A stretch of DNA of 64,000 nt from Virgibacillus salexigens (GTDB taxonomy: Bacteria; Bacillota; Bacilli; Bacillales; Amphibacillaceae): contig NZ_BNEO01000002.1 in the NCBI RefSeq assembly GCF_014905415.1, positions 558,001 to 622,000 of the forward strand, read 5' to 3'. The notes beneath the pieces are model-generated. The model saw only the letters and a list, made by a program, of their open reading frames with translations. It had not been told where the DNA came from and made no database searches. The position numbers and the translations under genes are program-made. Below are positions 19,210 to 30,200 of the stretch, piece by piece (position 1 is the first letter of the stretch; every line of letters starts with the position of its first letter).

Positions 19210-20352
19210 ATGGATTTTGAACTAACGAAAGAACAAGCAATGATTAAAAAGATGGTAAGAGACTTTGCTGAAGAAGTTATCCTTCCAAGAGCTATAGAAA
19301 TTGATAAGGAAGCACAATTTCCCCTCAATATCTTCAAACAGATGGGCGAGCTTGGTTTATTAGGAATTCCTTTTCCTGAAACATATGGAGGCTCAGGTGG
19401 AGATACACTCTCGTATGCGCTAGCGGTAGAAGAAATTGGGAGAGTTTGTGGAAGTACCGGACTAAGCTATGCAGCTGCTGTTTCACTAGGTGCTAGCCCT
19501 ATTTATTATTTTGGAACGGAAGCACAAAAACAGGCGTTTTTACTGCCATTAGCAAAAGGGGAAGCATTAGGATCTTTTGGTCTAACTGAACCAAATGCTG
19601 GTTCAGATGCAGGTGGTACAAAAACAACCGCTACTTTAGATGGAGATCATTATATTATTACTGGTGAGAAATGCTTTATTACAAATGCAAGTTTTGCTAA
19701 AACATTAATTGTAACCGCTGTCACAGGTAAGAATGATCGAGGAAGAAATATTATCTCTGCCATTATAGTCCCTGCAGACACAGAAGGGGTTACCATTACA
19801 AGTAACTATGACAAAATGGGAGTTCGAGGTTCTGATACAGCGGAAATCGTGCTTGATCGGGTTCGTGTACCAAAAGAAAATTTACTTGGCGACCCAGAAA
19901 AAGGGTTTAAACAATTTCTTCATACATTGGATGGAGGGCGAATCTCAATTGGTGCATTAGGATTAGGGATCGCCCAAGCATCACTTGAAAAGGCATTGGC
20001 TTATGCGAAAGAAAGAAAGCAGTTCGGGAAACCAATATCTGACTTTCAGTCGATCCAATTTAAGCTAGCAGATATGTCGATGGAGGTTGAGCTAGCTAGG
20101 AATATGGTACATAAAGCTGCTTGGCTGAAGGATAATAATAAGCCGTTTAGTAAGGAAGCAGCTTATGCGAAACTTTATGCAACTGAAACGGCATTTCGTG
20201 CTGCTAACCAAGCAATACAGATTCATGGTGGATATGGTTATATGCGAGAATATGAAGTGGAACGTTATTTACGTGATGCCAAACTATTAGAAATCGGAGA
20301 AGGAACGTCAGAAATTCAACGATTAGTGATTGCAAGACAATTGGGTTGTTAA
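19210..20352 (+). CDS. Acyl-CoA dehydrogenase (isovaleryl-CoA dehydrogenase-like)
   Basis: 380-residue FAD enzyme that introduces a 2,3-double bond into acyl-CoA. Signatures [24 protein letters not shown] and the C-terminal [22 protein letters not shown] (second ACADH signature) and [14 protein letters not shown] are present. The start at 19210 has SD AAGGAGG. First gene of an operon resembling B. subtilis yngJ, suggesting isovaleryl-CoA or short-chain substrate. Substrate is inferred from context only. Confidence 0.9.
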   Translation: MDFELTKEQAMIKKMVRDFAEEVILPRAIEIDKEAQFPLNIFKQMGELGLLGIPFPETYGGSGGDTLSYALAVEEIGRVCGSTGLSYAAAVSLGASPIYYFGTEAQKQAFLLPLAKGEALGSFGLTEPNAGSDAGGTKTTATLDGDHYIITGEKCFITNASFAKTLIVTAVTGKNDRGRNIISAIIVPADTEGVTITSNYDKMGVRGSDTAEIVLDRVRVPKENLLGDPEKGFKQFLHTLDGGRISIGALGLGIAQASLEKALAYAKERKQFGKPISDFQSIQFKLADMSMEVELARNMVHKAAWLKDNNKPFSKEAAYAKLYATETAFRAANQAIQIHGGYGYMREYEVERYLRDAKLLEIGEGTSEIQRLVIARQLGC

Positions 20353-20377
20353 TTGAAATAAAGGAGGAATAACGTTC

Positions 20378-22012
20378 ATGGCTTTATTAAATTTAACTGT
20401 TGGCGAGTTATTAGAAAGACAAGTAGATTTATATCCTGATCATGAAGCAGTTATCTATCCAGAATTACAATTACGTAAGTCATATCATGCATTCAATGAA
20501 ATGGTAAATGAGGCAGCTAAAGGATTTATGTCTCTAGGAATTGAAAAAGGAGAAAATGTGGCAATTTGGGCTGATAATCAACCTGAATGGTTAACTACCC
20601 AATTCGCAACTGGAAAAATGGGGGCAGTCCTCGTAACTGTAAACACCAGTTATCAGGCAAGTGAACTTCACTATTTATTAGAACAATCGGAAGCAACAAC
20701 ACTGATATTAGCCGAAAGCTTTAAAGGTACATCTTATGTAGACATTTTAAAGAAAATCTGTCCAGAACTCGAAACTGCTGAAAAAGGACAGCTTATTTCT
20801 GCAAATTTACCATACTTAAAGAATATTATTATATTAAGTGATACAAACGAGCCGTTTGCATATAGCTGGGATGAAGTCATTGAGCTTGGTAAATATGTGA
20901 GTGACGAACAGTTAAGTAAACGCAAACAATTACTGAATGTTCATGACGTTATCAATATGCAGTATACATCTGGTACAACAGGTTTTCCAAAAGGAGTTAT
21001 GTTAACACATTATAATATTGTAAACAATGGCAACCAAATCGCAGACTGTATGAAATTATCCAATCATGATCGACTTTGTATCCCAGTACCATTTTTTCAT
21101 TGTTTTGGTTGTGTACTTGGTGTCTTAGCAGCTGTATCAAAAGGAACAACGATGGTATTATTAGAACAATTTCAGCCGGAGAAGGTACTAGAAGCAGTAG
21201 CTGCTGAACAATGTACAGCGCTTCATGGAGTGCCAACGATGTTTATATCAGAATTGAATCATCCAAATTTTGACCAATATAATCTATCCAACTTACGAAC
21301 GGGAATAATGGCGGGTTCAGCTTGTCCAATGGAAGTTATGAAAAATGTAATGGAGAAGATGGGGGCACACGAGATAACCATTGCGTATGGACAAACTGAA
21401 TCATCTCCTGTAATTACTCAAACCAAAACCGACGATCCAATTGAATTACGGGTAAGTACAGTAGGGAAAGCACATCCAAATGTTGAAGTAAAGGTGGTTG
21501 TTCCAGGTACGAATGAAGAACAAGAGGTTGGGTTACCGGGAGAATTACTGACAAGAGGATATCATGTAATGAAAGGTTATTATAATAATAAACAAGCCAC
21601 CAATGAAGTAATAGATAAAGAAGGCTGGCTTCATACTGGAGATATAGCTGTTCAACATGCAAATGGTTACTTAAAAATTACTGGGAGAATAAAAGATATG
21701 ATTATTCGCGGTGGTGAGAATATTTATCCACGAGAGGTTGAAGAATTTTTATATCAACATCCAGATGTATTAGATGTTCAGGTTGTTGGTATTCCTGACC
21801 AAAAATACGGTGAAGAAGTCATGGCCTGGATTGTGAAGCGAAACGATAACATGATCACCGCAGATGAAATAAAAGCATTTTGTGAAGGAAATATCTCAAA
21901 GCATAAAATACCGAAGTATATTGAATTTGTTTCGGAGTATCCGATGACAGCGAGTGGTAAAATTCAAAAGTATAAATTGAAAGAAATGGCTATAGAGCAA
22001 TTTCAGAAGTAG
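20378..22012 (+). CDS. AMP-forming acyl-CoA synthetase (YngI-like)
   Basis: 544-residue ANL-superfamily ligase. The AMP-binding motif YTSGTTGFPKG, the AYGQTESSP motif, the hinge GRIKDMIIRGGENIYP and the catalytic lysine region TASGKIQKYKL are complete. It activates a carboxylic acid with ATP and CoA; related YngI/AcsA-like proteins have medium-chain or acetoacetate substrates. SD AAGGAGG. It is 25 bases downstream of the dehydrogenase. Confidence 0.9.
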   Translation: MALLNLTVGELLERQVDLYPDHEAVIYPELQLRKSYHAFNEMVNEAAKGFMSLGIEKGENVAIWADNQPEWLTTQFATGKMGAVLVTVNTSYQASELHYLLEQSEATTLILAESFKGTSYVDILKKICPELETAEKGQLISANLPYLKNIIILSDTNEPFAYSWDEVIELGKYVSDEQLSKRKQLLNVHDVINMQYTSGTTGFPKGVMLTHYNIVNNGNQIADCMKLSNHDRLCIPVPFFHCFGCVLGVLAAVSKGTTMVLLEQFQPEKVLEAVAAEQCTALHGVPTMFISELNHPNFDQYNLSNLRTGIMAGSACPMEVMKNVMEKMGAHEITIAYGQTESSPVITQTKTDDPIELRVSTVGKAHPNVEVKVVVPGTNEEQEVGLPGELLTRGYHVMKGYYNNKQATNEVIDKEGWLHTGDIAVQHANGYLKITGRIKDMIIRGGENIYPREVEEFLYQHPDVLDVQVVGIPDQKYGEEVMAWIVKRNDNMITADEIKAFCEGNISKHKIPKYIEFVSEYPMTASGKIQKYKLKEMAIEQFQK

Positions 22013-22025
22013 GAGGGATTTGAAA

Positions 22026-23384
22026 ATGATTGAAAAGATACTAATTGCTAATCGTGGTGAAATAGCGTCTCGAATCATTCGCACATGCAAACGACTTAAC
22101 ATACGAACAGTAAGTGTGTATTCGGAGGCTGATGTAAACTCTCCTCATGTGGATATGGCTGATGAAAGCTACTTGATTGGTCCTCCACGAGTAAATGAAA
22201 GTTATTTAAATGTAGAAAAAATTATAACGGTTGCAAAGGAAGTAAAGGCAGATGCTATCCATCCCGGGTATGGCTTCTTGAGTGAGAGCGGAACGTTTGC
22301 TGAACAATGCGAGCAAGCTGGGATATTATTTATTGGTCCTAATAGTAAAGTTATTAGACAAATGGGCAGTAAAATTGCGGCAAGGACTGCGATGGAGCAG
22401 GCAGGAGTTCCGATTGTACCAGGAACGAAAGAAGCAGTAAATTCAATTGAAGAAGCTAAAAACATTGCCCGGGAGATCGGGTATCCAATTATGTTAAAAG
22501 CATCTGCGGGCGGAGGCGGCATAGGAATGCAAGTGGTTCATTCAGAAAACGAGCTGCAGACCGCTTTTGAACATAATTCAAAACGTGCTTTAACTTTTTT
22601 TGGTGATGGTTCCATGTTTATCGAACGTAAGATTGAAAATGCGAGACATATAGAAATACAGATTTTAGCAGATCATTTCGGAAACGCAGTTCACCTATTT
22701 GAACGAGAATGTTCAATTCAACGGAGGAATCAAAAGGTCATTGAAGAAGCGCCATCCCCTTTTATTTCGGAGCATACAAGAAATCTAATGGGAGAAACCG
22801 CAGTAAAGGCTGTAAAAGCCATAGAATACACCAATGCCGGAACGATTGAATTCCTAGTAGATGAAGAAGAGAATTTTTACTTTCTAGAAATGAATACTCG
22901 TATCCAAGTGGAACACCCTGTTACTGAAGAAATTACGGGATTAGATATTGTCGAGCAACAAATTCAAGTCGCAAATGGGGAAACATTATCTATCTATCAA
23001 CAAGATTTGTCAATGAATGGGCATGCATTAGAAGCACGTATTTATGCGGAAGACCCGAATACATTCTTCCCTTCTCCTGGACATATTACCAATTTCGAAT
23101 ATCCGGAGGGTCCCTATATACGAAATGAGGTTGCTGTAAAAAATAGCTACGATGTTACCCCTTTTTATGATCCGATGATAGGAAAATTAATTGTCTATGG
23201 CAGAACCAGAGAAGAAGCTATAAAACGATTAAAAGAAGCGCTTATGAACTACAGAATTGATGGAATTAAAACAAATCTGCCGATGTTAAAAGTAATTGCT
23301 GATCATGAACAGTTTAAACGAGGGAATACGGCTACTAATTTTGTAGATAAATATTATTTAACGGAAGTAGAAAATACTAAATAG
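22026..23384 (+). CDS. Biotin carboxylase subunit of an acyl-CoA carboxylase
   Basis: 452 residues with the biotin carboxylase domains: N-terminal IANRGEIASRIIRTCKRL, ATP-grasp with KASAGGGGIGMQ, and EMNTRIQVEHPVTE. It carboxylates biotin on the small carrier encoded next. ATG at 22026 is chosen over the TTG two codons upstream because of spacing to AGGAGGG. Equivalent to B. subtilis yngH (methylcrotonyl-CoA carboxylase). A housekeeping accC would lie elsewhere. Confidence 0.92.
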   Translation: MIEKILIANRGEIASRIIRTCKRLNIRTVSVYSEADVNSPHVDMADESYLIGPPRVNESYLNVEKIITVAKEVKADAIHPGYGFLSESGTFAEQCEQAGILFIGPNSKVIRQMGSKIAARTAMEQAGVPIVPGTKEAVNSIEEAKNIAREIGYPIMLKASAGGGGIGMQVVHSENELQTAFEHNSKRALTFFGDGSMFIERKIENARHIEIQILADHFGNAVHLFERECSIQRRNQKVIEEAPSPFISEHTRNLMGETAVKAVKAIEYTNAGTIEFLVDEEENFYFLEMNTRIQVEHPVTEEITGLDIVEQQIQVANGETLSIYQQDLSMNGHALEARIYAEDPNTFFPSPGHITNFEYPEGPYIRNEVAVKNSYDVTPFYDPMIGKLIVYGRTREEAIKRLKEALMNYRIDGIKTNLPMLKVIADHEQFKRGNTATNFVDKYYLTEVENTK

Positions 23385-23397
23385 GAGGAAATCGAGG

Positions 23398-23607
23398 ATG
23401 GAAATAAAAGCAACAATGGCTGGAAGTGTATGGAAAATTGCAGTAGCTCAAGGAGAATCTGTTGGAGAAGGTCAGGATGTTGTCATACTAGAGTCGATGA
23501 AAATGGAAATTCCTATCCCTGCAGACTCACCTGGTACAGTTAAGGAACTGAAAGTTGCTGAAGGGGATTTCGTCAACGAAGGGGATGTCATCGCAGTTAT
23601 TGAATAA
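23398..23607 (+). CDS. Biotin carboxyl carrier protein, single domain (YngHB-like)
   Basis: 69 residues, essentially only a biotinyl domain with the modification motif ESMKMEIPI (lysine at about residue 36). It carries carboxybiotin between the carboxylase and the carboxyltransferase of this operon. Spacing to its neighbours is short (13 and 33 bases) and the SD TAGGAGG is strong. The compact size matches YngHB rather than full-length AccB. Confidence 0.92.
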   Translation: MEIKATMAGSVWKIAVAQGESVGEGQDVVILESMKMEIPIPADSPGTVKELKVAEGDFVNEGDVIAVIE

Positions 23608-23640
23608 ATCGACTATCTAATAATTAGGGGGAGGTTTTGA

Positions 23641-24420
23641 ATGAATTCTCTTGTTAAATTGGAATATATTGATTCAATTGCCATTGTCACATTAAATCGG
23701 CCGGAAGCCGCTAATGCAATGTCTAAATCTCTGTTAGAACAACTCTATTCAGTTATTCAACTAATTGAACAGAATCCATCAGTAATTTGTACCATAATTA
23801 CTGGCACTGGTGATAAAGCTTTTTGTGCCGGAGCTGATCTAAAAGAAAGAGCAGGGATGTCTGACCAAGAGGTGGTTGCAGCAGTTACATCCATAGGAGA
23901 AACAGTAACTGCGGTTGAGAATATGTCGATGCCAGTCATCGCCTCTCTAAACGGGGTTGCTTTCGGTGGCGGTTTAGAATTGGCATTAGCTTGTGATATC
24001 CGTATAGCTGCCAACCATGTAAAAATGGGATTAACGGAGACTTCGTTAGCAATTATTCCAGGAGCCGGCGGCACACAACGATTACCAAGGCTTATCGGTA
24101 CTGGGCAAGCAAAGCGCCTCATCTATAGTGCAAAACGGGTTACAGCTGATGAAGCTTTATCCATTGGACTAATAGAAGAGTTATGTGCATCAGAACGGTT
24201 AGACGAGACAGCTCTACAGCTTGCAAAAGCGATAGCTAACAATGGTCCAGTTGCATTAAAACAAGCAAAAACAGCAATTAATCAAGGAATGGAGACTGAT
24301 TTAAGGACAGGGCTAGTATTGGAACAACTAGCTTATCAGCAAACCATTTCTACTAAAGATAGAACAGAAGGATTACTTGCATTCCGTGAAAAACGAATGC
24401 CTAACTATGAGGGAATTTAG
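23641..24420 (+). CDS. Enoyl-CoA hydratase/isomerase (methylglutaconyl-CoA hydratase-like)
   Basis: 259-residue crotonase. The oxyanion-hole segments AFCAGADLKER and LNGVAFGGGLELALACDIRIA, and the catalytic-glutamate region (LAIIPGAGGTQRLPRLIG), are typical. In the yng-type cluster this step hydrates 3-methylglutaconyl-CoA to HMG-CoA. In this operon the next step, HMG-CoA lyase, has no gene. The alternative is a general short-chain enoyl-CoA hydratase. Confidence 0.88.
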   Translation: MNSLVKLEYIDSIAIVTLNRPEAANAMSKSLLEQLYSVIQLIEQNPSVICTIITGTGDKAFCAGADLKERAGMSDQEVVAAVTSIGETVTAVENMSMPVIASLNGVAFGGGLELALACDIRIAANHVKMGLTETSLAIIPGAGGTQRLPRLIGTGQAKRLIYSAKRVTADEALSIGLIEELCASERLDETALQLAKAIANNGPVALKQAKTAINQGMETDLRTGLVLEQLAYQQTISTKDRTEGLLAFREKRMPNYEGI

Positions 24421-24440
24421 AATCAGGAGGCTTGGGCAAC

Positions 24441-25970
24441 ATGTCTTATTTGGAAGAATTTCAAGATAGAGTGAGCAAAATCAGCCAAGGTGGGCAAGCA
24501 AAATACCATCAAAAAAATGAAGAAAAAGGTAAATTATTTGTTCGTGAGAGACTTCGCCGGTTATTTGATGAAAGCATGAATATAGAAGATGCGTTCTTTG
24601 CAAATTGTATGGACGAATCATTACCATCTGATGGCGTAGTTACAGGCATTGGCAAGATTAATGGCCAATCTGTCTGTGTAATGGCGAATGATTCCACGGT
24701 TAAGGCAGGATCTTGGGGAAAAAGAACAGTAGAAAAGATTTTACGCATCCAAGAAACTGCCGAGAAATTGGAAATACCAATGATTTATTTAGTTGACTCA
24801 GCTGGTGCACGAATAACAGATCAAGTAGAAATGTTTCCAGGAAGAAGAGGTGCTGGTCGAATTTTTCACAATCAAATCAAGCTTTCTGGTCGTGTACCAC
24901 AGATTTGTTTATTGTTCGGCCCATCCGCTGCTGGAGGTGCGTACATACCGGCATTTTGTGATATTGTTATTATGGTTGAAGGAAATGCATCGATGTACTT
25001 GGGCTCCCCCCGTATGGCAGAAAAGGTAATTGGTGAAAAAGTATCGTTGGAAGAAATGGGTGGAGCAATGATGCATTGTTCTGTGTCTGGCGTTGGCGAT
25101 GTACTAGTTAAAACAGAACAAGAGGCCATTGCATATACACAAAAATACTTAGACTATTTTCCAAAAAATTTCCGAGAAAAACCTACAGTTAAAGATAAAA
25201 AAGGGGTTAAACAAATAGAGAAAAATTTGGCGGATTTAATCCCTACTAATCAAAATGTGCCATTTAATATGTATGATCTCATTGATCAACTTATTGATGA
25301 AGGAAGTTTTTGTGAAATTAAGAAAAAGTTTGCTCCTGAATTAATTACTGGACTTGCTCGAATGGATGGTCGAGCTGTTGGGATTATTGCTAATCAACCA
25401 CGTATGAAAGGGGGCGTTCTTTTTCCAGATTCTGCTGATAAATCAGCAAAATTTGTGCAACTATGTGATGCATTTAATATCCCGCTTCTGTTTTTAGTTG
25501 ATGTACCTGGATTCATGATTGGTACAAAGGTGGAGCGTGCTGGTATCATTCGGCATGGAGCCAAAATGCTTGCAACAATGAGCGAGGCAACCGTTCCAAA
25601 AATTTCTGTCATTGTCCGTAAGGCCTATGGAGCAGGGTTATATGCAATGGCCGGACCAGGATTTGAGCCGGACTGCTGCTTAGCTTTACCAACTGCTCAA
25701 ATTGCTGTTATGGGTCCAGAAGCGGCAGTAAATGCTGTATATGCCAATAAAATACAGGAATTACCGGAAGCAGATCGTGCAGCATTTATTAAAGAAAAAC
25801 AAGAGGAATATAAAGAAAACATTGATATTTATCGATTAGCATCTGAAATGGTAATTGACGGAGTCGTTAAACCGGAGCAATTACGAGATGAGTTAATTCA
25901 ACGATATTCCCTTTATGATTCAAAAAGCGTTACATTCACAGAACGTAAACATGGGGTATATCCCGTATAA
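24441..25970 (+). CDS. Acyl-CoA carboxylase carboxyltransferase subunit (YngE-like)
   Basis: 509 residues of the propionyl/methylcrotonyl-CoA carboxyltransferase family. Two crotonase-like halves are present: SAGARITDQVEMFPGRRGAGRIF and GPSAAGGAYIPAF in the first, DVPGFMIGTKVERAGIIRHGAKM and YGAGLYAMAGPGF in the second. ATG at 24441, 10 bases after CAGGAGG, is preferred over the in-frame TTG at 24432. With the biotin carboxylase and carrier genes it forms a complete three-component carboxylase. Methylcrotonyl-CoA is the likely substrate by synteny with B. subtilis yngE; propionyl-CoA is possible. Confidence 0.92.
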   Translation: MSYLEEFQDRVSKISQGGQAKYHQKNEEKGKLFVRERLRRLFDESMNIEDAFFANCMDESLPSDGVVTGIGKINGQSVCVMANDSTVKAGSWGKRTVEKILRIQETAEKLEIPMIYLVDSAGARITDQVEMFPGRRGAGRIFHNQIKLSGRVPQICLLFGPSAAGGAYIPAFCDIVIMVEGNASMYLGSPRMAEKVIGEKVSLEEMGGAMMHCSVSGVGDVLVKTEQEAIAYTQKYLDYFPKNFREKPTVKDKKGVKQIEKNLADLIPTNQNVPFNMYDLIDQLIDEGSFCEIKKKFAPELITGLARMDGRAVGIIANQPRMKGGVLFPDSADKSAKFVQLCDAFNIPLLFLVDVPGFMIGTKVERAGIIRHGAKMLATMSEATVPKISVIVRKAYGAGLYAMAGPGFEPDCCLALPTAQIAVMGPEAAVNAVYANKIQELPEADRAAFIKEKQEEYKENIDIYRLASEMVIDGVVKPEQLRDELIQRYSLYDSKSVTFTERKHGVYPV

Positions 25971-25974
25971 TAAG

Positions 25975-26004
25975 AAGGTAGCACTTGATGGTGCTACCTT
26001 TTTA
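25975..26004 (+). terminator. Terminator of the acyl-CoA carboxylase operon
   Basis: Perfect 10-bp stem AAGGTAGCAC / GTGCTACCTT around TTGATG, then four or five T. Confidence 0.88.
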
Positions 26005-26160
26005 TACTTTGTATCAAAAGTAACTAAATCAACATACATTATGTTATCATCAACTATTTTGATTAACCATAAAAATATTATGTAAACTAATGATAACTTT
26101 TAATTCTATCTATATAAATGGTATTCTAGAAGTAGAATCACGAAGGAACGGGGGAGCAAA

Positions 26161-26637
26161 ATGGTGGATAATCGAAGTTTCAGGAAAGTGATGGGACAAT
26201 TTGCAACTGGTATTACTGTTGTATCGGCAAATTACCATCGTGAAATAATCGGCATGACAGTAAATGCATTTATGTCTGTATCATTAGACCCTAAGTTAAT
26301 TGCTATTTCCATTGATGAGAATGCACGTATGTATAAGAAACTGCAAGAAACAAAGGCATTCGGCATCAGTATCCTAGCAGAAGAACAGGCAGAGCTATCA
26401 AAGGTGTTTGCCAGACAGTTGGATCAAGGAAACCGAGTTATCCCATTTGTGCAACAAGCAGATGTTCCAGTCATCAACGGTTCGTTAGCTACCCTATCTT
26501 GTGAAGTAAACGAAAAAGTTGTAGCAGGAGATCATATGATATTTATTGCGGAAGTGACTGCAATAAACCAAAATGAAGGGAACCCATCTATATTTTACGG
26601 AGGAAACTATCGCAAGCTAAGTGAAATACTTAAATAA
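26161..26637 (+). CDS. Flavin reductase domain protein
   Basis: 158 residues of the flavin_Reduct (HpaC/DIM6) family: MGQFATGITVVSANYH, GMTVNAFMSVSLDPKL and the C-terminal FIAEV...PSIFYGGNYRKL. Such proteins supply reduced FMN or FAD to a partner monooxygenase, or act as stand-alone NAD(P)H:flavin reductases. No partner monooxygenase is adjacent; the gene appears monocistronic, with its own SD and a downstream hairpin. Confidence 0.85.
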   Translation: MVDNRSFRKVMGQFATGITVVSANYHREIIGMTVNAFMSVSLDPKLIAISIDENARMYKKLQETKAFGISILAEEQAELSKVFARQLDQGNRVIPFVQQADVPVINGSLATLSCEVNEKVVAGDHMIFIAEVTAINQNEGNPSIFYGGNYRKLSEILK

Positions 26638-26640
26638 ACA

Positions 26641-26677
26641 TAACTACTTGCTAAATGCGATAGCGGTAGTTATTTTT
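26641..26677 (+). terminator. Terminator of the flavin reductase gene
   Basis: AACTAC ... GTAGTT stem with an inner GCTA/TAGC pairing, followed by a six-T run. Confidence 0.7.
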
Positions 26678-26745
26678 TGACTTGTATATTTTTCCTCTGA
26701 AAGTCAATAACAGTAATATATGCAAGCGATAATGGAGGGATTTAC

Positions 26746-27216
26746 ATGAAGATTAGCGATTTTATGATAGAGGATGTCATATATGTGACACCTGCAACAA
26801 CGATAAAGGAACTTTTAACCGTTCTTTCAACAAATAAGATAGGCGGCGTACCTGTCATCAATCAAGATAAGAAATTAATTGGTATGCTGACAGATGGAGA
26901 TGTCATCCGGTATTTACAACCAAATGGGAGAACAGTGTACGATTTATATGCACATGTGATGATTGATCGAATTCAAAATTTCCAGCAAAAGTTAGATGCT
27001 GCTTTAACGATGAATGTTACGGAGCTAATGAGAAACAAGCAGATTATTACGGTGCATCCAGATTCAAACTTTGAAGAGGCCGTTAAGATATTCTCCAGCC
27101 ATGCATTTAAAAAGATTCCTGTTGTTACAGAAGACGATGTAGTAAAAGGAGTTATTAGTAGAGGGGATGTTATTCGGTTCATTACAGATCAATTAGTTCG
27201 TCATGATGAATCGTAG
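26746..27216 (+). CDS. Two-CBS-domain protein
   Basis: 156 residues made only of paired CBS domains (IGGVPVINQDKKLIGMLTDGDVIRYL and KKIPVVTEDDVVKGVISRGDVIRFI). Such modules bind adenosyl compounds (AMP, ATP, SAM or similar) and often sense energy state. No catalytic domain is attached. SD GGAGGG. Adjacent to the dynamin gene but with a 63-base gap. The target is unknown. Confidence 0.85.
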   Translation: MKISDFMIEDVIYVTPATTIKELLTVLSTNKIGGVPVINQDKKLIGMLTDGDVIRYLQPNGRTVYDLYAHVMIDRIQNFQQKLDAALTMNVTELMRNKQIITVHPDSNFEEAVKIFSSHAFKKIPVVTEDDVVKGVISRGDVIRFITDQLVRHDES

Positions 27217-27279
27217 ATATAACCAGTAGAAATATATACAGTTATCTCGTATAATAGACGCTAGTAAAAAGGATAAGGG

Positions 27280-30200
27280 ATGCGTGAGGAAAAAATGGGC
27301 CGTTATGTAACAATGGATTCGACTGAAAAATTATTACATCAATTAGCAGCATTATATCAAAAAATACTTGATAATAAGGATACGGAACATGCAAAGAAAA
27401 TACTTGACCTTTATGATAAATATAAAAAGCAGGAACTAATGATTTGTTTTGCCGGACATTTTTCTGCTGGAAAGTCTTCCATGATTAATGCATTATTAGG
27501 AAAAGAAATCTTACCCAATAGTCCAATTCCCACAAGCGCTAATATTGTTAAAGTTATGTCTGGTAATGGGACACTTCGTGTATTTTATCATCATGAACAA
27601 CCTGTAGAATATCAAGAGCCATATGATATGGATATGGTTAAACAATATTCAACGGATAAAGATACGATCCGTAAGTTAGAGATTCGATCTTCACAAGCGT
27701 TATTACCAAAGGGAACAGCATTAATTGATACTCCAGGGATAGATGCAGCGGATGATGCCGATCGTTTGATGACAGAAGCATCCTTACATCTAATGGATGC
27801 TTTGTTTTATGTCATGGATTATAATCATGTACAATCAGAGGTCAATTTGCAGTTTTTAAAGGATCTACAACAAAAATCGATTCCTTTCTACATTATTATT
27901 AATCAAATTGATAAACATCAGGAAGAGGAGCTGGCTTTTAAAGATTTTGTCGCCAGTATTAAACAAACGTTTGATTTATGGCATATTATGCCAGAGAAAA
28001 TTTTCTATTCTTCTTTAAAGGATGAGGATGTACCTCATAATCAATTTCACCAAATAAAGCAGCAATTACAACTATTGCTAACCGATAACAAACAAGAGCT
28101 GTTACATTCCGTTCACGCAGTAGATAACATCATTAACCAACATAGTGCTTATTTGCAATCTCAATACGAAGATCAACTAGCCATGTATCGGATTAAGCCT
28201 GAACAACAGCAAGAATTATCCAAGGTAAAAGCATTGGAACGCGAAATAAACGATTGGAAAAATAAAGAAGATCACGTAAAGGATGTATTCTTTGAAGAAT
28301 TAAATCAATCATTGAAGAATGCGTATCTAATGCCAGCCGATTTAAGAGATAAAGCTGCTTCCTATTTAGAATCAAAACAACGAGACTTTAAGGTCGGATT
28401 GTTTGGGTCAAAGAAAAAGACCGAAGAAGAAAAAAGACAACGAACAGAATATTTTTTAAATCATCTACAGCAAACGGCAGATACTTCGCTGCAATGGAAG
28501 CTTCGCGATAAATGGATGACTATGCTTAAGCAATATCACCTAGATGATGCTAAATTACACGAGGTATTACAGCACTTTGTTATTTCCATCGATCAAAAAG
28601 ATATTGACAAGGTTATGAAACAAGGAGCTACTTTAAACGGCGACTATGTGATTCATTACACCAATGACCTTGCAGCTACAATCAAAAGTAAATATAAACA
28701 AAAAGCAAATGATTTATGGGAAGAAATAGCGACACATATTCAGCATACAAATAAACAAACGATAGATGGTCTACAACAACAATTAACAAATTTACAAGCA
28801 GTCCGCAGCAGATTACAAAATTATGCTATGGTTGAAGAGGAACTGGAGAAAAAGCAAATAGAAATTAAACAATTATGGACGGAAGCACAGCCTTCCATGA
28901 CATCGAGTATTCAGGTGATGGAAGATCAATTAAGTGAATTGCAGCAATCCATTATTCAAGGACAACAATTAACGAAATTATCAACCAAAAAATCTGCTTC
29001 GAACAAAGGGAATGATAAGGAGGAAGAAGCAAGCACATCTATTCAGTCAACGAATACGGTAGATGGAATCATTGATGCACTCGAACGTACAACGAACACA
29101 ATTTATCATCTTCCTGGATTTCATTCATTTGTTTCAGATTTACATGCTAAAAAAAGCCGGCTCCAGGATCGTTCTTATACAATTGCATTATTTGGGGCAT
29201 TTAGTGCTGGGAAATCATCGTTTGCTAACGCATTATTAGGGGAAGGTGTACTTCCTGTATCACCTAATCCTACAACAGCAACGGTAAACCGAATTAACCC
29301 AGTTAATCAAGAATTTGAACACGGCACGGTTCAAGTAAAGGTGAAATCACAAGAATCATTGGAAAAAGATATTAAAACCATTACGCAGAAATTCGCTCCG
29401 AAGGTTGATCAACTTCCTGAATTAATAGACTGGATTACAGAACAGGAGTTATATCTTGATGATTCTTTAGATTATATGTACCAAGCATATTTAAAAGCAG
29501 TTGTTACCGGTTATCAAAATATGAAACACCGTATAAATGACACGATTGCTTTGAGACTAGATGATTTTCCTTCTTATGTAACGGATGAAACCAAAGCATG
29601 TTATTTGGAGTCAATTGATCTTTATTATGACTGTGAATTAACACGTCAAGGTATTCGATTGGTAGATACACCAGGTGCAGATTCAGTTAATGCTCGTCAT
29701 ACGAATGTTGCTTTTGAATACATTAAACATGCGGATGCTATCCTTTATGTTACTTACTATAACCATGCACTTAATCGTGCAGATAAAGATTTCCTGATGC
29801 AACTAGGAAGAGTCAAAGAATCATTCCAATTGGATAAGATGTTCTTTATCGTCAATGCTTCGGATTTATCGGAAGATCAACAAGAGTTAGAACTTGTTAT
29901 GAATTATGTAAAAGGGCAACTAGAACAACTAGGGATACGTTTTCCCAGATTGTATCCGATATCTAGCCGAAATTCACTAGGTGATAAACAAAACAACAAA
30001 CCACTGAATCCAGAGATGCAGCATTTTGAAGATGCGTTTCATCAATTTATTCACTATGACTTAACTCAACTGACGATTGCTTCGGCAAAGTGGGATATAG
30101 TACGAACCTATGATCAATTGACCTACTATATCGAATCACAGCGACTCGATCAGCAACAAAAAGGTACGCTAAAACAGGAGAAGGATGACAAACAAAGGCA

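Noticed and set aside
22202-22522. 106-aa antisense open frame in the biotin carboxylase gene
   Set aside because: Shadow of conserved ATP-grasp coding sequence.
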